This document shows positions 61,621 through 64,000 of a stretch of 64,000 nucleotides of DNA, in pieces. Origin of the DNA: an uncultured Mycoplasmatota bacterium (GTDB lineage Bacteria; Bacillota_I; Bacilli_A; RF39; UBA660); contig CAMZCT010000004.1 in the NCBI GenBank assembly GCA_947305065.1, positions 41,166 to 105,165 on the forward strand. The letters are read 5' to 3'. The notes beneath the pieces were generated by a model that saw only the letters and a list, made by a program, of their open reading frames with translations, did no database searches and had not been told where the DNA came from. Each line of letters begins with the position of its first letter. Within the stretch, counting starts at the first letter, position 1. The translations under genes were made by a program, and so were the position numbers.

Positions 61621-62322
61621 ATGGAAGAAATAAATTTAAAAGAGTTGTTTGCGTATTTTAAGAGTAGGATAGTATTGATATTAATAATAGTATTAATAGT
61701 AGTACTATTGGGATCAATTTATACGTTATTTTTAAAGATACCAGTATATGAAAGTATGTCTAGTATAGTACTTGTTAGTGATGAAGGACAAGCTGGTGGT
61801 GGAGCAACAGTTAGTTATACTCAAACTGATGCTCAGTTGAATAAAAACTTAGTAAGTACTTATAGTGAAATAGTTAAATCAAGAAGAATAGCTGAAGCTG
61901 TAATTAAGAACTTATCATTGAAATATTCTGTTGATGAATTATTAAATGAGGTTAAAGTAACTAATTCAGATAATACAGAAATTATTAAGATTAAAGTTGT
62001 AGATAAAGATAGAGGATTAGCTGCTGATATAGCAAATGAAATTGTTAAAGTATTTAGTGAAGAAATTAAATCTATTTATAAATTACAAAACGTTTCAGTT
62101 GTTGATGTAGCAGAAGAAGCAGACGAACCATATAATATAAATTATATTAAAGAATTTATTATATATGTTTTAGCTGGAACAGTTCTAGCATGTGCAATAA
62201 TCTTTGTAATTTACTACTTTGATACAACTATTAAGTCAGCTGAAGAGATTGAAAATGGTTTGGGATTACCAGTATTTGGTGTTGTTCCAGAAGTAAAAAG
62301 AAAACATAAGGATCATAAGTAG
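61621..62322 (+). CDS. Wzz/CpsC-like polysaccharide chain-length and kinase-activator protein
   Basis: Protein of 233 residues with the two-helix Wzz layout: N-terminal NLKELFAYFKSRIVLILIIVLIVVLLG helix, an external domain with YESMSSIVLV, and a C-terminal helix (FIIYVLAGTVLACAIIFVIYYF) followed by a short cytoplasmic tail that activates the BY-kinase. It should set capsule/exopolysaccharide chain length together with the kinase 9 bases downstream. SD AAGGAAGGG. No polymerase or flippase gene is in the window. Confidence 0.9.
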   Translation: MEEINLKELFAYFKSRIVLILIIVLIVVLLGSIYTLFLKIPVYESMSSIVLVSDEGQAGGGATVSYTQTDAQLNKNLVSTYSEIVKSRRIAEAVIKNLSLKYSVDELLNEVKVTNSDNTEIIKIKVVDKDRGLAADIANEIVKVFSEEIKSIYKLQNVSVVDVAEEADEPYNINYIKEFIIYVLAGTVLACAIIFVIYYFDTTIKSAEEIENGLGLPVFGVVPEVKRKHKDHK

Positions 62323-62330
62323 GTGATAAT

Positions 62331-63038
62331 ATGAAGAATAATACAGATTTATTAATAAATGTTAATCCTAAATCAATGTTTAGTGAATCAATCAAAAATA
62401 TTAGAACTAATTTACAATTCTCGGCTGTAGATAAAAAATTAAAAGTTATATTAAATACTTCTCCTGAAGCTGGAGATGGAAAAAGTTTTATATCAGCAAA
62501 TTTAGCTGCTGCTTATGCACAAGAAGGTAAAAAAGTATTAATAATTGATTGTGATTTAAGAAGAGGAAGAGAACATGCTATATTTGGTGTAGAGAATCCT
62601 ACTGATGGAGGATATTCCAATTTAATACTTAATTATAAAGAAGAAATTAAAATGAGTAGATATATTATTTCTACTAAAGTTAAAAATATAGATTTAATTC
62701 CTACAGGACCTACTCCTCCAAATCCTATTGAGTTGTTATCATCTCGTAGTAATGGAGAATTACTAGAAACTTTAAAGAAACATTATGATGTAATAATACT
62801 AGATTGTCCACCAGTACTTGGTATTAGTGATACTTCTATATTACTTAAATATAGTGATGCTAACTTAGTTGTAGTATCTAGTGGTAAAACACAATTTGAG
62901 TTATTAGAAAGAACTAAAAAAGTGTTTGAAACAGCTAATAGTAAAATAACTGGTGTTGTAATTAATAAAGCTAATGTTAGAAAGAATGGTTACTATTCTT
63001 ACTATACAAATGATTATTACACAAGTGAAAGTAAGTAA
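62331..63038 (+). CDS. BY-type tyrosine kinase (CpsD/CapB-like)
   Basis: Cytoplasmic protein of 235 residues. It has the EAGDGKSFISANLAAAYAQ Walker A, VLIIDCDLRRG Walker A', DVIILDCPP Walker B, and a C-terminal tyrosine cluster (NGYYSYYTNDYYTSESK) for autophosphorylation. With the preceding Wzz-like activator it forms the usual split pair of Firmicutes that regulates capsule synthesis. SD TAGGTGAT. A long terminator follows. Confidence 0.93.
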   Translation: MKNNTDLLINVNPKSMFSESIKNIRTNLQFSAVDKKLKVILNTSPEAGDGKSFISANLAAAYAQEGKKVLIIDCDLRRGREHAIFGVENPTDGGYSNLILNYKEEIKMSRYIISTKVKNIDLIPTGPTPPNPIELLSSRSNGELLETLKKHYDVIILDCPPVLGISDTSILLKYSDANLVVVSSGKTQFELLERTKKVFETANSKITGVVINKANVRKNGYYSYYTNDYYTSESK

Positions 63039-63039
63039 T

Positions 63040-63081
63040 AATCAAGGAGAATAGAGCTTAAACGCTTTATTCTCCTTGATT
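63040..63081 (+). terminator. long terminator whose 3' arm carries the next -35 box
   Basis: AATCAAGGAGAATA (63040-63053) pairs with 63068-63081, extended inward by GAGC/GCTT, about 18 base pairs. The last six bases of the 3' arm (TTGATT) are the -35 of the tRNA-Glu promoter. There is no T run of note. Confidence 0.7.
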
Positions 63082-63103
63082 TAACTATATTTTATGATAT
63101 AAT
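63076..63103 (+). promoter_or_regulatory. promoter of tRNA-Glu
   Basis: TTGATT (63076-63081), 16-base spacer, TATAAT (63098-63103), 11 bases before the tRNA. Confidence 0.75.
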
Positions 63104-63114
63104 TAAATCGTTCT

Positions 63115-63190
63115 GGTCCGTTGGTGAAGTGGTTAACACATAACCCTCTCAAGGTTACATTCATGGGTTCAAATCCCATACGGATCACCA
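63115..63190 (+). tRNA. tRNA-Glu (anticodon CTC)
   Basis: Acceptor GGTCCGT pairs with ACGGATC (one wobble), then ACCA. Anticodon stem TAACC / GGTTA with loop CTCTCAA gives CTC. T arm ATGGG-TTCAAAT-CCCAT. Length 76 with encoded CCA; the body matches Bacilli tRNA-Glu. Confidence 0.93.
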
Positions 63191-63199
63191 AGTTAGAAG

Positions 63200-63228
63200 A
63201 AAGACGATTTAATCGTCTTTTATTTTTT
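63200..63228 (+). terminator. terminator after tRNA-Glu
   Basis: Stem AAAGACGATT / AATCGTCTTT followed by a T-rich run. Confidence 0.7.
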
Positions 63229-63244
63229 AGAAGGAGAGATTAAA

Positions 63245-63928
63245 GTGGCGAGACCAAAAAAAGAAATTGAAGGAATAGAGGTAACAGAAGAAAGCTTAAA
63301 GATAAGTAAATGGGCTAATGGCTTAAGAATAGTTTGTAATATTTTAAAAGTATTTACAATTATTGGAATATTATGTATGGCTTTAGTATTAGTATTCACA
63401 CCTATGATGATGAATAAGATTAAAATAGATGATAAAAAAATAGTTTTATTTGATCAAAAAATTGAATACTCATTTAAAGATGTAGACTTTTTAACTTATA
63501 AGATTGATGATGGAGAAGAACATGTAGTTAATACAAAAGATATCTATAAGTATACAGGTTTATTAGATGTTGGAAAAACTAATACTAAAAAATTAAGAAA
63601 TTTAGTAATGATAGGTTTATCTTTTGCAATAGTTATGGGAATATTAGAATTTATTATTCTTAATTTGTTATCTAAATTATTATTAAGAACAAGAGATGAA
63701 AAGAAAGCCTTTGTTGAAGGTGGAAATAGAGTAATAGTAAATATTATGTGGATTACTCTTACAATTGAGGTTATTAAAATAGTACTTAGTCTGTGTGTAT
63801 CAGTATATTTAGCATCAGAAGCATTTGATTCAACAGTAAATATTGATTTAATGGTAATTGTTGTTCTTTGTGCTATGTACTTTGTTTCTCTATTATATAA
63901 AAGAGGAGAAGAATTAGAAAACAAATAA
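63245..63928 (+). CDS. hypothetical membrane protein, 227 residues
   Basis: Not recognised. A short basic-acidic N-terminus (ARPKKEIEGIEVTEE) precedes four predicted helices: IVCNILKVFTIIGILCMALVLVF, a pair around LVMIGLSFAIVMGILEFIILNLL, VIVNIMWITLTIEVIKIVLSL, and LMVIVVLCAMYFVSLLY. Between helices 1 and 2 is an external loop of about 60 residues. It resembles DUF2975-type small membrane proteins in layout only. GTG start, SD AAGGAGAG. Terminator follows. Confidence 0.65.
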   Translation: MARPKKEIEGIEVTEESLKISKWANGLRIVCNILKVFTIIGILCMALVLVFTPMMMNKIKIDDKKIVLFDQKIEYSFKDVDFLTYKIDDGEEHVVNTKDIYKYTGLLDVGKTNTKKLRNLVMIGLSFAIVMGILEFIILNLLSKLLLRTRDEKKAFVEGGNRVIVNIMWITLTIEVIKIVLSLCVSVYLASEAFDSTVNIDLMVIVVLCAMYFVSLLYKRGEELENK

Positions 63929-63950
63929 GATGGATTTATCCATCTTTTTT
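63927..63950 (+). terminator. terminator after the 63245 gene
   Basis: Stem AAGATGGAT / ATCCATCTT, T run. Confidence 0.85.
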
Positions 63951-63955
63951 ATTAT

Positions 63956-63975
63956 GTTTGACCCTAGGGTCAAAC
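63956..63975. repeat. perfect 20-base palindrome
   Basis: GTTTGACCCT followed by AGGGTCAAAC, with no spacer, between two convergent terminators. Confidence 0.7.
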
Positions 63976-63997
63976 AAAAAACTACCGGCTTTGCCGG
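63976..63997 (-). terminator. terminator of a minus-strand gene beyond the window
   Basis: Read on the minus strand: GC-rich stem ACCGGC / GCCGGT with AAA loop, then a T run. Confidence 0.75.
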
Positions 63998-64000
63998 TAT

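Noticed and set aside
61621..63038. A full capsule locus
   Set aside because: Only the Wzz-like and kinase genes are here; no polymerase, flippase or priming transferase follows.
1..64000. Mollicute-type code with TGA as tryptophan
   Set aside because: TGA ends proS, the phospholipase-like gene and ligA at expected lengths, and tryptophan is coded by TGG.

Overview
The window is AT-rich (very low GC) DNA from a Firmicutes/Bacilli-type bacterium. T-box leaders, a preQ1-type riboswitch, RNase J, NAD-dependent DNA ligase, a RelA/SpoT protein, BY-kinase genes and Shine-Dalgarno (SD) sites of the GGAGG/GGTGAT type all point there. TGA, TAA and TAG all end clear genes, so the code is standard. The gene mix (archaeal-type ProRS, orphan SufB, many private membrane and surface proteins, a 2813-residue surface protein with VYGG-type repeats) suggests an uncultured, gut-type Bacilli lineage related to RF39/Mollicutes. 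That placement is inference; no rRNA is present to test it.

Layout. 1-13,000: tail of an ABC permease, a preQ1 riboswitch with a queuosine-precursor transporter, a T-box with proS, unknown proteins, sufB, ssb, a structured non-coding stretch, a double-length thyX, an RNase J-like protein with a damaged active site, and a gene cut by an amber codon. 13,000-32,600: housekeeping and accessory single genes, including a HerA-like ATPase, an S66 peptidase, a cell-surface cadherin-like protein, a Rel protein with an altered synthetase site, TetR, a transglutaminase, EamA, ligA, Nudix, a frameshifted gene, a WYL-type regulator, VOC, S41, HAD and a GH31 protein with both catalytic positions changed. 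32,600-36,000: a Leu T-box controls a small membrane protein overlapping leuS, whose product carries a complete Nudix domain inside its editing region. 36,000-47,400: a four-gene surface operon (giant repeat protein, 40-residue acidic protein, cytoplasmic helical protein, TasA-like secreted protein). 47,400-57,400: glycosyltransferase, lipase-like, HD and membrane proteins, then a DUF2207 / 912-residue / 139-residue overlapping trio. 57,400-58,700: tRNA-Thr, a probable type I toxin-antitoxin locus, and an autoregulated HTH-CYTH fusion gene. 58,700-64,000: thioredoxin-like protein, trmL, zinc-ribbon protein, a small minus-strand gene with a serine hydrolase, a Wzz/BY-kinase pair, tRNA-Glu and a membrane protein.

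Organisation. Most genes are single transcription units. A U-tract hairpin ends one gene and a TATAAT box follows within tens of bases, itself only 15-50 bases before the next start codon. In at least one case (63040-63103) the 3' arm of a terminator supplies the -35 box of the next promoter. SD sites often use GGTGAT, the 5' part of the anti-SD pairing region, instead of GGAGG.

The most unusual items are the Nudix-bearing LeuRS, the HTH-CYTH regulator beside the type I toxin locus, the giant surface operon, and three enzyme homologues (RNase J, Rel, GH31) with altered catalytic residues.
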